From the NCBI GenBank assembly GCA_964035545.1, contig OZ037773.1, positions 2,048,751-2,112,750 on the forward strand: a DNA stretch of 64,000 nt. The letters are read 5' to 3'. Positions 38,401-47,600 of this stretch are shown piece by piece. Below the pieces are notes generated by a model, which was given only the letters and a program-made list of their open reading frames with translations, had not been told where the DNA came from and ran no database searches. Origin of the DNA: Bugula neritina. Taxonomy: Eukaryota; Bryozoa; Gymnolaemata; Cheilostomatida; Bugulidae. The position numbers and the translations under genes were made by a program. Every line of letters starts with the position of its first letter. Position 1 is the stretch's first letter.

Positions 38401-41400
38401 CACAGAACTGTACAAGTTTGGCAGTTTAGACTACAGGTCAATGAGAATGTTTGTTTGGGAGCTAGAAGATGCGCTCCAACACCTGCAAGTAGAGAGAATT
38501 AACACTAACACTATGTACCAGAAAAACGAGATTATAGCAGACGCGTGGGATGAATATGAGGCTTGCATCGATAGAGAGGTTTGTATTGACAGTCTTGAAA
38601 ACAAAAATATTATATAGGCTTAATGGTTCTTAGCAATTGATTTGAAACTCGATGTTGCAGGGCCATATAGTATCCCATAAGGCCAGAGTGAGACTGTTTA
38701 TGATTTGCTTCATATCTGGAATGCCAATAATAGAGGTAGGCATCAACGATAGAAGACGCAGGGGTAAAGAAGTGGTTCGCAGACATGAGATTATTCCAGT
38801 TAAGGTGAGTAACTGGTGTATTTAACTGAATGAAACTACACAGGAGTGGGAGCTAAATATAACTGAACAAAAGTGTGAGCTGAATAAAGTTGAACGACAA
38901 TGTAAGATTACTTAAAGTAAACAGAAGTAAAAGCTAAAAATATTAAAGAAGAGTGTAAGCTAAATGAGGATAAAAGGGAAGGGGGAGTTAAACTGAATGA
39001 ATTCAAGCATAAAATTATTGACATATCACACCAATTACAGGCGGAAAACTGGATAACAGTAGAAGACGTAGAACTGCATCACATTGTGAAGGAAGAAGAT
39101 TATAAGGAGGATGGGGTGATCAGGTTTAGACCTTTAGATGGAAACAAGTTTGAGTTTATGAGATTTAGATACAGGTAAGAAAAGCATATACCAGAAGTCA
39201 AAAAAGCATTGCACCACTGTTGAATTTATAAATCATGTCAGCCAATGTTTTTGATATTTAAGACCAAAGAAGAATAGAGAGCTGCCTCTACAGATTGCCA
39301 CCAAGATGGTTGTGGATAGAGAGAAGCTCATCATTGAGCTGCGAGCTGATGTATTAATACCTGGTTACTATAGCAACAGTAAACGAAAAGGCCAAGTACC
39401 TTGTGAGGTAGTAACTGTTTACCATTCACAACTATATCAAGAAGTAACATAGCTTGATATGTAGGTGTCACATATTAAAAATTTTAGTTTATAATGTATA
39501 TGTGTTACGATTTGTAGAATATTCAAATATGTTTCCCAATTCCTGAGCCTTGGGTTTACAAGTTCAGAGTGGAGAAACATCAAAAGATGGGCTCGTTGCA
39601 TGCAGCTGCGAGGAAACCTGGCAAAGTAAAAGGACTGGAGAGAATTACTACTGCTTTTGGCAAAGTTGTAGAATCCTATCTACCTCCAAGTTTCATTGAG
39701 GTTGTACAGTTGTAATACGTATATTTTCAGAGCAAGTGCCAAACAGCATTACATTTATTCTTCACGAAGGCTACGCAACAGTGTTGACTATATTTTTACA
39801 GAGGGTGTATAACAGCATTGATTGTATGTTTTAAATTGATGAAACTTTGAGCACTTATATTGATTTTGGTCTTCATTTCTAGTGCTCTGTGGGAGATGCT
39901 AAGTATGAGCACATATTTCGATCTGTTGTTTGGAGAATAGAGAAATTGCCAAGGTTTAACGAAGGTTAGTAACAAAACAACCTGCATTATTATGAATAAC
40001 TGTAGGCTACCAATAATTATTTATTATATATTGTGTATTATATTATCATTTAGCATACCATTTTGTAATATATCATGTAGTATGACAACATTACACAACA
40101 TAATTTCATTCATTATATTTTTGTGTAACATATCATGGTCTAGTGAATTAATATTATGTAATGTAATATTATTTAATATATTATTAATCAATATCACATG
40201 CTAAGTAATGTTGTACTTTAGAATATAGTGTGGTGTGATATATTGTTACTCAGTATCATATCATGTGTTATATTAATTATCAATGTTATACTATGTAATA
40301 CTGCATCATAGAATCTATTGTCATATTATGCAATATATCATGTAATGTATCACTACGCAAAATAAAATTATATAATATAGTATAGAAACTAATAAGATGT
40401 AGAAAAATACAGTTTACTGTGTTGCAGGAGCATACAAAAGCCACTACTTTGCTCTCAGACTACAGTTGGAGAAACATGATGTAATACCAGACAGCTTTGA
40501 GCCCCACATACAAGTTGAGTTTGTAATGCCACACACTACCGTCTCTGGTACAGCAATTAGGTCTATTTCCTGTCCAGACGTTGATGAGACAACTGAGAAA
40601 TGGGTTCACCACCATGCCAGGTATGTCTGCTAAAAGCTAGTCATGCCCTTGAAAATTAGCTATACATAAGCATATGTGTGTGTGTGCGTGCGTGCGCGTG
40701 TGTGTGTGTGTGTGTGTGTGTGCGTGCGTGCGTGTGTGTGTGCGTGCATACGTGATCACCCGCGTGTGCGTGGAGGCTAGTGAAATTCCAGGAGATAATG
40801 AAGCCTTTGTTACAGGTACGAGTACACTGTTGAAATAGATTTCCAGTCACAGATAAGACAACTTCTGCCTGACGAAACTCCTCCTCAAGGAAACTCTACG
40901 TCTCAATCAGAACCAAACAAGGTGAGTAAAATTTTGTGTCAGCTATGGACAGGGTAATATAAGGGGGCAGTCATGGCCCAAGGGTTAGATCATTTGCCTA
41001 GTAAGCACTAAATTGTGGGTTCGAGCCCGACAAAGGCCATTGGTGATGTTAGGAAGAGCATGCAGTCATAATTGCTCCTGTGCCCTCTCTAAACAAATAC
41101 TTAGCCCAATTTAACAAAAACCCTTTCCATCAGGGGTTTCTCACAAAGATGGTGGTTATAAACTTGCGTAAGTGAGTGAGTTTATATGGAGATATAACAT
41201 AGTATAAGCTGGAGATATAATATTATATAAGAAGATATATCTGCATCATGATAAAATGAAATATAACGTAATGTACAGAGATGTATAACATATAATAAAG
41301 ATATATAATATATTGTACAGAGATGTATAACACATATTAAATGTTGCAGGTAAACTCTGATGAAGAAGACAATAGCAGCATAGACATAAACGAAGGAAGA

Positions 41401-41656
41401 GAGGATAGTGATGATACAGATACTCGCAGCTCCTCGACTGAAACGCCAGAAGTCCCTGAAGAAGGCGATTCAGCTCCTATAGCCAGTGAAGGGTGAGTCA
41501 AGACACAGTAACTGTGAAACTATTCGATCAATTTGTGTGAATAAGTGATTATTGCTGTCTAATTCTACCTGTAGATACGCCACCCTGCTGGATCTGAATG
41601 TAGATCAACAAGCCAACACCAAGTTGTCCAATACAGCAAACTTACTAGACCTTTGA
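18242..41656 (+). CDS. Stonin / Stoned B-like clathrin adaptor protein
   Basis: Endocytic adaptor that sorts synaptic-vesicle cargo with AP-2. Exons: 18242-18383, 25554-25688, 26119-26202, 26800-27051, 29524-29593, 29858-30027, 30543-30802, 31397-31544, 31651-32085, 32329-32849, 32991-33105, 33360-33467, 34347-34486, 35609-35729, 36498-36689, 37025-37210, 37398-37506, 37656-37780, 38065-38247, 38352-38578, 38661-38804, 39041-39174, 39263-39407, 39518-39700, 39883-39964, 40428-40620, 40816-40921, 41350-41492, 41575-41656. All phases agree: 1644 aa. The first ~1025 residues are acidic, Ser/Pro-rich and probably disordered, with WLDF 237-240 (AP-2-ear type), a proline-rich SH3-like stretch in exon 9, and NPF 987-989 for EH domains. 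A stonin homology domain follows (~1027-1220, second NPF 1115-1117), then a mu-homology domain (~1224-1555). The tail ends in LLDL, with another LLDL at 1622-1625, both clathrin-box-like. It is longer than human STON2 (about 900 aa). Exons 1-4 are the least certain part. Confidence 0.9.
18405..18645. repeat. Minisatellite, about 54-bp unit
   Basis: About four copies of a unit containing 'tatacttactatatacggtt' and 'gtatgtagttatacag' start about 20 bases after the 5' splice site of stonin exon 1. The reading frames that run through it are artefacts. Confidence 0.85.
18737..18920 (-). mobile_element. tRNA-derived SINE, 5'-truncated
   Basis: This is a family member (see 34883-35098) in stonin intron 1, just outside the LTR element. 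The body and a B-box-like sequence remain, but the start of the tRNA head is lost. Several substitutions show it is older than the LTR element beside it. Confidence 0.8.
18960..18964. other. 5-bp target site duplication (left copy)
   Basis: GCAGT lies directly before the left LTR and is repeated exactly at 24610-24614 directly after the right LTR. A 5-bp duplication is usual for Ty3/gypsy-class integrases. Confidence 0.85.
18965..19491 (-). repeat. 3' LTR (left copy, element on minus strand)
   Basis: A 527-bp direct repeat of 24083-24609 with no difference that I could see. It begins TGTCACAAAAC and ends AATTTGTGACA on the plus strand, with 9-bp inverted terminal sequences. Confidence 0.95.
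19492..19503 (-). other. Polypurine tract of the LTR element
   Basis: Read on the minus strand, AGAATGGGGGGT directly abuts the 3' LTR. This is the expected primer site for plus-strand DNA synthesis. Confidence 0.75.
19538..23986 (-). CDS. Gag-protease-integrase-RT-RNase H polyprotein (Gmr1-like order)
   Basis: A single intact ORF of 1482 aa from the ATG at 23986. In order: a charged coiled coil (about 30-110); a gag region (about 125-295) with a SCAN-like helical character; two CCHC zinc knuckles (323-336, 344-357); an aspartic protease site DTG (436-438); an integrase with HHCC zinc finger (H623/H630, C660/C663), catalytic D693, D753 and E789 (a D,D-35-E spacing) and a GPF motif (930-932); reverse transcriptase (D1153 and YIDD 1213-1216); and RNase H (D1364, E1405, D1430, D1473). 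All key residues are present, so it is probably competent. There is no frameshift between gag and pol and no env-like ORF. Integrase before RT is what sets it apart from ordinary gypsy elements. Confidence 0.96.
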   Translation of the reverse strand: MALLERVTQMGKDLGLVEDKLIAFVEKNLPIVAAQEEKEKDREEKEKDREERRLEREAERIRQENEKALMEMKIKADQEAMALKIKADQEAEERRQRHELDMEKLKADTSLEHSRHESTRLEIANKPKPKIPFFDEKVDEMDSYLERFEWVAEGCNWDKGDWPYHLSQYLRGTATEAYIRLSPTDRRDYKKVKEALLERFNLTQEGYRKKLREAEAYEDETPAQLFTRIESYVHKWVELSGGMDIAKLVATEQFISSCPDDLAVHLKQSSYNSSEDMCDAASLFLHARGRKLAKTKKTNIKRMENTPTGSMNAEQGSKSDGACFICKDKSHIARNCPRRGKKYCSHCKMNNHNTSDCRKYGGRSVHAAAAIATTHNKTVVIDPGISSKVEEPTEIIVNGKKFVNAAVCKNGPKFKDGGTAIFDAEVNGQRATVMRDTGCGCIVVNAKYVQPQHLTGESVYLKMADASVRDAQWALISVRSPFYNGVVKDAVMDKTICDLLIGNVDGARSADQPLENWKDCAVTTRAQAVKEKSGDKPLMIDSNANPLSIGKDEIARMQRDDPTLERFFDAKEVKEKKGGITRFVVRNKILYREYTDSKSASVKPVKQLMVPSSLRKEVLQKAHDCIMSGHLGVKKTTDRVLSNFFWPGLNGDVVRFCQSCDICQKTVKKGSVMKVPVQETPLIDTPFKRCAIDLVGPINPPSEKGHRYILTLVDYATRYPEATPLKNIDSATVAEALLDIYSRVGIPEEVISDQGTQFISDYMKEFTRLLDMRQLPTSPYHAMANGLVEKFNGTLKSMLKKLCAKEPRQWHRFINAALFAYREVPQESTGFAPFELLYGRTVRGPMYILRQLWTKEDTADEVKTCYQHVFELRERLDDMMEMALASLKDSQKRYKHYFDKKTKQRDFKSGDKVLILLPTDGNKLLMHWQGPFNIEEKVRLNDYIINIRGKRRTYHANMLKKYFEREMPTDPMTVGAVMTLDAAGTGIIDHDEEREEDQDDLLDLYSKKRQTETSKDVILGEELGNQQRRQLEELLRKFEGIFSDLPGNATGIEHSIELTTDEPVKFKPYGLPYRVRETLKADIEDMLKMGVIRPSTSPYASPTVIVKKPDGSNRICIDYRKLNRVSVFDPEPMVKTDDVFRKLSKDKYFTKLDLSKGYWQIPVKKEDIPKTAFVTPDGHYEFIKMPFGMVNSGATLVRGLRKLFENLNGVDNYIDDILVHTESWEEHVKMLTEVFSRLATAGLTVRPSKCRVGGTNMEFIGHKLYRGEIKPMDDNIEKIRAAPRPTNKTQVRSFIGLTSYYREYIPHYSTIASPLTDLTKKGEPKKVKWQEPQEKAYTTLKTMLTSAPILKLPDVHKPFVLRTDASDVGLGAVLMQPQDGKLFPVSYASRKLLDRERNYSAIEKECLAVVWAVKKYLQYLYGAEFVLQTDHQPLVYINQAKFENSRVMRWAMYLQNFRIKVESIKGKDNVGADYLSRIDSEF
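24063..24080 (-). other. Candidate primer binding site of the LTR element
   Basis: Two bases inside the 5' LTR (right copy), the minus strand reads TGGGGGCTGCTCCGGGAA. It starts with the TGG expected for pairing with a tRNA CCA end. I could not assign the primer tRNA. Confidence 0.6.
24083..24609 (-). repeat. 5' LTR (right copy)
   Basis: Its 527 bp match 18965-19491 throughout. It carries the element's promoter, because the element is transcribed leftward, opposite to stonin. Confidence 0.95.
24615..25553. other. Remainder of stonin intron 1
   Basis: AT-rich sequence without visible exon, repeat array or mobile element. It ends at the acceptor ttacgcag before exon 2. Confidence 0.5.
26340..26790. 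repeat. AT-rich 'ttatattatat' array
   Basis: An irregular array of 5-10 bp words (tatat, tattatat, attgtat) fills most of stonin intron 3 up to about 10 bases before the exon 4 acceptor. No coding content. Confidence 0.85.
26865..26970 (+). repeat. Coding minisatellite in stonin exon 4
   Basis: A 21-bp unit encoding seven residues of the pattern KGT-PV-KEA / PVKGTSVKEA is repeated about five times in frame. It adds a Lys/Thr/Val-rich, probably disordered segment to the N-terminal region. Copy number could vary between individuals. Confidence 0.8.
27085..27290. repeat. 'ctactgtcccacctt' repeats containing a 32-bp hairpin
   Basis: Diverged copies of a word of about 15 bp fill the start of stonin intron 4. 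One segment has been inverted, so 27141-27172 and 27179-27210 form a hairpin with a 6-base loop and about three mismatches. Confidence 0.75.
27600..27673 (+). tRNA. tRNA-like sequence, probably a pseudogene
   Basis: There is a good A box (tggtgtaatggtcagta), a D stem of GTGT/ACAC, and a good B box (ggttcgagtcc). A C-rich 5' end faces a G-rich 3' end (gtgggggc). The anticodon arm (cttgc ta gcaag) leaves a loop of only two bases when paired, and the T stem has mismatches. It is therefore more likely a tRNA relic or SINE head than a working tRNA gene. I assign no anticodon. Confidence 0.4.
28200..28325 (+). other. Possible alternative first exon of stonin
   Basis: ATGGCTG at 28319-28325, in good start context (acgccATGG), is followed by a strong donor (gtatgt). 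It leaves one base (G), exactly what exon 5 at 29524 needs, and would make an N-terminus reading MADGAESAE. An initiator-like tctcagtt lies near 28197, about 120 bases upstream. If used, it gives an isoform lacking exons 1-4. Transcript data would decide. Confidence 0.4.
29209..29401. repeat. Two long (AT)n microsatellites
   Basis: (AT)n runs at about 29209-29268 and 29358-29401, in stonin intron 4. Confidence 0.95.
30056..30275. repeat. Minisatellite, about 32-bp unit
   Basis: About six copies of a unit containing 'gtatgttggtgtatatgtta' start about 30 bases after the 5' splice site of stonin exon 6. Confidence 0.9.
30821..31162. repeat. Very regular 20-bp minisatellite, about 17 copies
   Basis: The unit tctcacagtatatagcacac is repeated with almost no change except C/T at one position and one tatcac copy. 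It starts about 20 bases after the 5' splice site of stonin exon 7. There are no spacers, so it is not CRISPR-like. Confidence 0.97.
33480..34105. repeat. Minisatellite of 26-28 bp units with higher-order structure
   Basis: More than 18 copies of a unit built from gtagatatgtatagtatatg. A longer variant containing 'gtaggtgtgtagtgtatgca' appears twice (about 33872 and 34036), so blocks of units were duplicated together. It starts about 12 bases after the 5' splice site of stonin exon 12. The long tyrosine/threonine-rich frames on the minus strand are artefacts. Confidence 0.95.
34512..34880. repeat. 14/16-bp minisatellite 'ttggtaatatatac'
   Basis: About 25 copies begin about 25 bases after the 5' splice site of stonin exon 13. 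The unit resumes briefly after the SINE at 34883-35098, so the SINE inserted into an existing array. Confidence 0.95.
34883..35098 (-). mobile_element. tRNA-derived SINE, full-length reference copy
   Basis: About 215 bp. On the minus strand it reads a tRNA-like head with A box (tggtctaggggttagagcg) and B box (gggttcgagccc), a conserved body (aaggccattggtgatgttag, gagtatccagtcataattgc, gtccttagcccgttc, ccccttccatcaggggtttc), and a 3' end at actataaacttgcgtgagtt. At least six copies lie in this window, all in introns or intergenic DNA. I did not match the family to a named one. Confidence 0.9.
35099..35608. other. Decayed continuation of the ttggtaatatatac array
   Basis: Degenerate 'gtaatatatac' words continue to about 35480, then ordinary AT-rich intron follows up to the exon 14 acceptor. 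Confidence 0.6.
35730..36497. other. Stonin intron 14, no recognised feature
   Basis: AT-rich sequence. I see no exon, array or mobile element. Confidence 0.5.
36751..36965 (-). mobile_element. tRNA-derived SINE, near full length
   Basis: A family member in stonin intron 15, with both the tRNA-like head (minus strand: gggagcagccttagtctagg) and the conserved 3' end. Confidence 0.88.
39992..40415. other. Stonin intron 25, AT-rich repeats
   Basis: Loose repeats of 'taatatcatgtaata'-type words fill most of the intron. No exon. Confidence 0.5.
40674..40752. repeat. (TG)n / (TGCG)n microsatellite
   Basis: TG run with CG interruptions inside stonin intron 26. Confidence 0.95.
40963..41184 (+). 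mobile_element. tRNA-derived SINE, near full length, sense orientation
   Basis: The only copy on the plus strand, in stonin intron 27. It shows the A box (tggcccaagggttagatca), B box (gggttcgagcccg) and a 3' end with short gtgagtgagttt repeats. Confidence 0.88.
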
Positions 41657-44576
41657 AGTAAGTTAAAGCAGTTCATGCTTGAATGTATAGTGTAGAGCAT
41701 ACGTATTATATTCACTGCAGTTTCATTGCTTCAAATAGGTTTTTACAGATGTTGGTATGGATGAGTTTGTGATTGTAAATAAATAAATATACATAAATAA
41801 TATTATGTATATACTATAAGATATAACATAATTGTAATATAAATAATCCAATATAAACATATTATAAATATTTTTCTTTACATCCAACTAAATGCCAGTT
41901 ATAAATCATAAGTCACAAATGATAGTTATAACTATGCTAGCCTTTTGTGATTATTAGCTGCCAACACTGCTGATCTATGTATACATTAGAAAAGAGTTTG
42001 TTTTTATAAAATGAACTTTGGAGACTTAGTGTATATTATATAACATACGATATTTTGTAACACATTGTGAGACAGTAAGGTATGATATGACGTGACGTGA
42101 TATAATACAGTAGACCAAGGTAGTTTGCTACAAGATGGGATACAATACAACATAACACAATTATGTATCACAAAATTTGTGAGAGTTGTAATATTTTGTA
42201 GGTAAAGCAGATGGGAAAGTACAAAGAAGGCAACAAAGTGGAGAACACGCCACCGCAATTTCGTCAGTTTATAGTTATGACATTATTATATAAATATATA
42301 TATATACTGCATTTAAAACGTTATGTTGTACTTTTACTTAGAGAACATTCAATTGTCCGTCAGCATAGTTGAAAGCTGAGCAGCTATACATTACAGACCC
42401 TAGACTACTTTTCAATCTATCAAAGCTTTATTTTATCTTCTACATATATAGGAAATAGTTCAATTGTGATATTCTCGTTATCTCTTATCATAGTAAATAC
42501 AGTGAGATTCTAAGGCTAGCCAGTGCTTGTTACATGGCAGTTCTGGTTAATAATATTGTTTATACATTTCACATATAATATCAATTCACTACATAATTAT
42601 TATATATAGAGTGGCGAGTATCAATTTTTATCAAAGTCTGCCCTGTGTAGATTAGTAGAAAACGCCAACACGGTAAATAATAGTTTGGTAAAAGACCTCT
42701 TATACGAACATAATCTATGTTTAAAAGGTACTGTAACAATCATTTCTCACACTATTGAAAAAATCTATTCTCCAAGCTGTTTAGCAGCAACTCATACATC
42801 AAGCAAGCAGTAAAGCAGCGCTGTCGCCAGCAGATGTTAAGAGTTTTGTTAGGAGTTGGAGTTGTGACACCCGATGTGATTCAAACTGAAGTCATCTTAC
42901 TATCTCATGCTGCTAATACACGCACACACACACACGCACGCGCGCGCACATACATGCACATAACTTTTTAAGGTGATTCGAATTGCCTGTGTTTTTTTTA
43001 AATTTTAGCTTTACATATAATATATGTTCATCCATGCCAATTAATTTGTTAAGAAAAGGCTATGAACTTTCAAGTCATCCTGACATAATGTATTGATTGC
43101 TGCTCACACAGAGGGCAGTACAACAATTAATTTAGTAAATGTCTCTAAGAATTAAATTTTATTGCAAAAGAAAGGTTGAAATTTTATAAACTATAATTAT
43201 GCAAATTGTAATCAGCAAATGAAAACCTAGTACATAATATTCCATTTAGTTTTGTTAGTAAATTGTAAATAATGTTACAGAGCTTGCTCACTTTAACTGA
43301 ATTAAGTAATTTAGCTTGTATGGTATATCGGTGTATCTGATTTTCAACTTGGTTAGTTATCTTCTCTTGCTAGTATATACATAGAGAGAGCACAACTCCA
43401 TTTAGGTGAATCTAGCTGCATTATAAAACAAGTAGAGTGTAGGTGTGGTTTGCACGAATGCAACAAGTATAAAAGAAAGTGTGTATGAGAGAGAAAGGAA
43501 GACAATACAATATATAGTGTGAGATAGAGTGAGAACTGTAAATACAGAGTTGTATATACACTTATGTAAAAGGGAACATGATAAGAATGTGCTAGTGCGT
43601 GCTAGCCTAGGGTCCTAGACACCATCAGACAGATACCCTAACCCAGAGCCCTAACTCTTGCTACAGATTGACAGGAGCTGGATGATTGTGATTGTTGCAA
43701 TAAAACAAAAGATAAGGTTTCTTAAACTACATTTTTTTATTTTTACCGCTTACATATTATAAATAGATATTACAGTTGCAAAAAAGATATCACTAAATAA
43801 GCTGAATTAGGCTAGCCAATCAAATGTCTGTTTACAATTTGTAAATTATTTCGAATACTAAAACAGTTATTGAAAACTTTGCACAGCGTGCATCAGGATT
43901 TCGAATCAATAATAGCTACACAAAACAAGTACAGAAATTACATACAAAATACTGTGATTGAGTTAGACATACAGATTCATGCATCTTCTATTATCATTGT
44001 GAATATACCTTGATACATAGCTATAAAATGTTAGATAGGTTGCTAAAATAAATACTATAAATGCATGTGTTTTAGTTTAAATAATGACAGCTAGTTTGGT
44101 GAGAAAAAAGTGGTATGTTATTAAATAACAATATTTGGATATCAAAATACTAGCCTGAATCCTAAGGGGCCTGCAATGCATATTCCGTTAAAATACCGAG
44201 TAGAGTGAGGGTAAGAGTTCCATATACTGAAGTAGACTCATTTTAGTAAAGTAGTTACTGGATACAATACAAATTACATAATATATATTACCAAATGTAT
44301 TATATATTACACAGCATATTACATAATATATATTACACAATGTATTATCTATTACATAGCATAGTACATAATATATATTACCAAATGTATTATATATTAC
44401 ACAGCATATTACATAATATATATTACACAATGTATTATCTATTTCATAGCATATTACATAATATATATTACCAAATGTATTATCTATTACATAGCATAGT
44501 ACATATTCACACAGAATAATAAAATTACATGTCTTTGATTGTTTAGGAAAGAACTGAGACAATTTTGCAGTAGCAT
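41657..44576. other. Intergenic region between convergent stonin and SCYL1 genes
   Basis: A candidate stonin polyadenylation signal AATAAA lies at 41778-41783, about 120 bases after the stop codon. A short CA/CG run lies at about 42918-42960. No coding exon is visible on either strand. Confidence 0.6.
44270..44512. repeat. Minisatellite of about 45 bp, in 90-bp pairs
   Basis: Units of 'acataatatatattaccaaa' alternating with 'acataatatatattacacaa', about five in total, lie just past the 3' end of SCYL1. Confidence 0.9.
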
Positions 44577-44582
44577 TTTATT
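44577..44582 (-). promoter_or_regulatory. Polyadenylation signal of SCYL1-like gene
   Basis: AATAAA on the minus strand about 55 bases after the stop codon. Confidence 0.6.
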
Positions 44583-44635
44583 GCAAGCCGCAGCTAAACT
44601 TTAAACCCCTTTAGACACAATCATAGCTCTTAGCT

Positions 44636-47600
44636 TCAGTCCTTAGCTAACTTCTTAGCTCCAAGTTTCATTGCTCTGCCACCCGCCTTGTTGCCTGTGG
44701 AGGCAGTGGCTTTCTTTTGAGCCAAAGCCTGCTGCCTTTCCAACCTCTTCTCTTCTCGTTCTTTCTTCCGTCTTTCTAAATCAGTGGTTTTCGAGCTCCA
44801 ACTATCCGTAGCACCCCACCCCGTATTGTCCGTAGCACCCCACCCCGCATCCTCTGTAGTACCCCACCCTGCATCCTCTGTGACTCCCCAATCATCACCA
44901 TCATTCCAACTGTCATTTTGTTCAGCTTCGACCTTTTTATGTGGTGCATTTTTCTTAGTCTGTGCCTTGAAAACATAATGAAAAGTTTAGGGAAATTTCA
45001 AATTAGTACGACATGATTCTAGTTCCAGACACCATTTGTCACTCTACAATTTATGAGCTGAGCTATATGTCTTTAAAACTCTTGGCAAAGGACAACTCAG
45101 TGTCAACAGTATAACATTTCAAATCATTTATACGATTTGACAAAATAAATTACTAGCTAATAAAGACAGCATTAGTAAAATAGTTTACCAATTAGATATT
45201 AAATAATACACACATGCAAGTAACAGAGTAACAAGTAACAACGAGCAACGGAATCTACTGCAGAAAGTTTGTTGAATGTGCCAGTTCCTATGGACACATG
45301 GAATTTATAGAGCACAGCAACACAATAAAATAACAAATAAATTGGCCAATAAATGTGAGAAACTCAACATAGGGTGAAGAAATATCTAAAGTAAGTTTAA
45401 AACTCTCCTTTTCATCAAAATTAGATATTGGTTACCATGGTTACCATGTAGAGTACACATATTGCGGAGATAAGTAGATAAACAGTGTTTTTCGAATCCG
45501 TTGTAGAGATCCCAACAGTAATCAGTAATACAACATACAACACTCTTACCTTAGTAGAACCGGCAAGAGAACCGAAGAAGTCATCTCCCCCATTATCTGC
45601 TGTCTTGTTGTAGCTGTCCCAATTGTATGAACTAGCAGAGCTGATATTAGATGAAGGCTCAATCGGCTCAAACTCATCTTCCTTCTCGTCATTCCAGCCG
45701 GCATCGGCATCGTTCCAGCCGCTTCCCCATTGGTCAGCATCACTCTCCTTTGCTTCCCACGCTGACTTTGAGGGCGCAGGGTCGGCAGCCTGTTGAATAT
45801 TTTATTACTACATCAGCCCCAACACACGGGAGAATGCTTATGACGAAATAGCAGCAAATCTTAGGAGTTGCTTTACCAAAGACTTGGTGCTGGCGAACAG
45901 TCATCAGACACTTATTCTCGGCTACCAAATGACTCATGCTGAAACCACTCTTGTAAAAAGCACTCAGGTGTTAATAAATGACAAATCAGAGTCAACAGCC
46001 AACCAATCATGGCCGGCTTTTTGATGTGCAGTGAGTAATTTGGTCCATCAAAATAGTTTAAACTTTTAGTATCCCAAGAGTTTCACTATATCAAACAGCT
46101 CATGCCAAAGTTTAGTTACTATATTACTTGATAATCTGTACCTGGAACTGAATCATAAAGAACTGGCAAGGATTTCCAAGACAAACTGTTAAGAGAAAGG
46201 ACTGCTCATGTAAACTAAATACTTCATAGCCACCATTTAAACTGAGCAGCTAAAGCAGTCGCGGAGAAAAACTAGCTGATAGCAGCACCCCCCTCCCACA
46301 CACTACCCTCCCCCACACTACCCTCCACTATACCCCCCCACACTACCCTCCCCCACACTACCCTCCACTATACCCCCCCACACTACCCTCCGCTATACTC
46401 TCCCACACACCACCGCCTCTCTCCGCTACACCCTCCCACACACTACCCTCTCCTCTCTGCTATACCCTTCCACACACTACCCCTCTCCGCTACACCCACC
46501 CACACATCCAACCTACTGTTAATTATTTCCTGTAGAATACTTATTTGGTTGTGTATTCAGTCTGAAGCAGAGGCGACGCCTGTAGTTCAAATTACTGAGC
46601 CATGAATTGTTGACAGTCAGTGAATTTAATGTTTGTAAACTGATATATGTTGTGTTGCAAAGTGTGAGGGTCTTATTGTGGTGTTCTACGGTAAATACTT
46701 GATTGAAGAGTTGCTACGGGTACAACTGAAAATATCCCCTTTCTACCAACTCAGTACAAAGATGTAAATTTAGATATATAGCGATGTGATTCCTTTCCTT
46801 GTGTTTTAGTAGTTTAGCGTCTTATTTTTGATTAGCCAATGAAAATTACTTATCCACAAGAAGAAATTAACTAGGCAGTCATTCTATATGTAAGAATAAA
46901 TCAACAATTAACAAACCTGATTCGTTGAACTTTCTAATGGCGCCCAATCATCTGTATCATCATTCCAGCCACTGCTTGCATCTTCCCAGTTGCTATCTGA
47001 TGAGCTGGCTTTCACTGGAGTTGTCTCACACTGAGTGGCTGAATATAACATAATCATTGAATAGAAATGCTATTAGCCAGCTAAAGAATGCGTTTAACAA
47101 ATGGAAAACTCCAATCCACAGAGCACACCTTTACACAGATTACACTTGGTAACTTGTAGTTATAAAAACTCATGGTATGACATTGTTGTAAAGTAGTCAA
47201 TATCTAATCAATCGATAACCCTAATAAGCAATGGGGTTCAGGAACAGTGAAACCAAGAGGATTAGGCGCAGTTTTATAGCGAAATAAAGGAGGGCACGCA
47301 GCAGACCTTTTACAATAGAAACTGTTCACACCATAACATCAGCATACCTGGTTACATAACGTCAGCATACCTGGTTACATAACATCAGCATACCTGGTTA
47401 CATAACCTCAGCATACCTGGTTACATGACAGCGTACCTGGTTACATAACGTCAGCACACTTGGTTACATAACGTCAGCATGTCAGCATACCTGGTTACAT
47501 AACATCAGCATACCTGATTACATAACGTCAGCATGTCAGCGTACCTGGTTACATAACGTCAGCACACTTGGTTACATAACATCAGCACACCTGGTTACAT

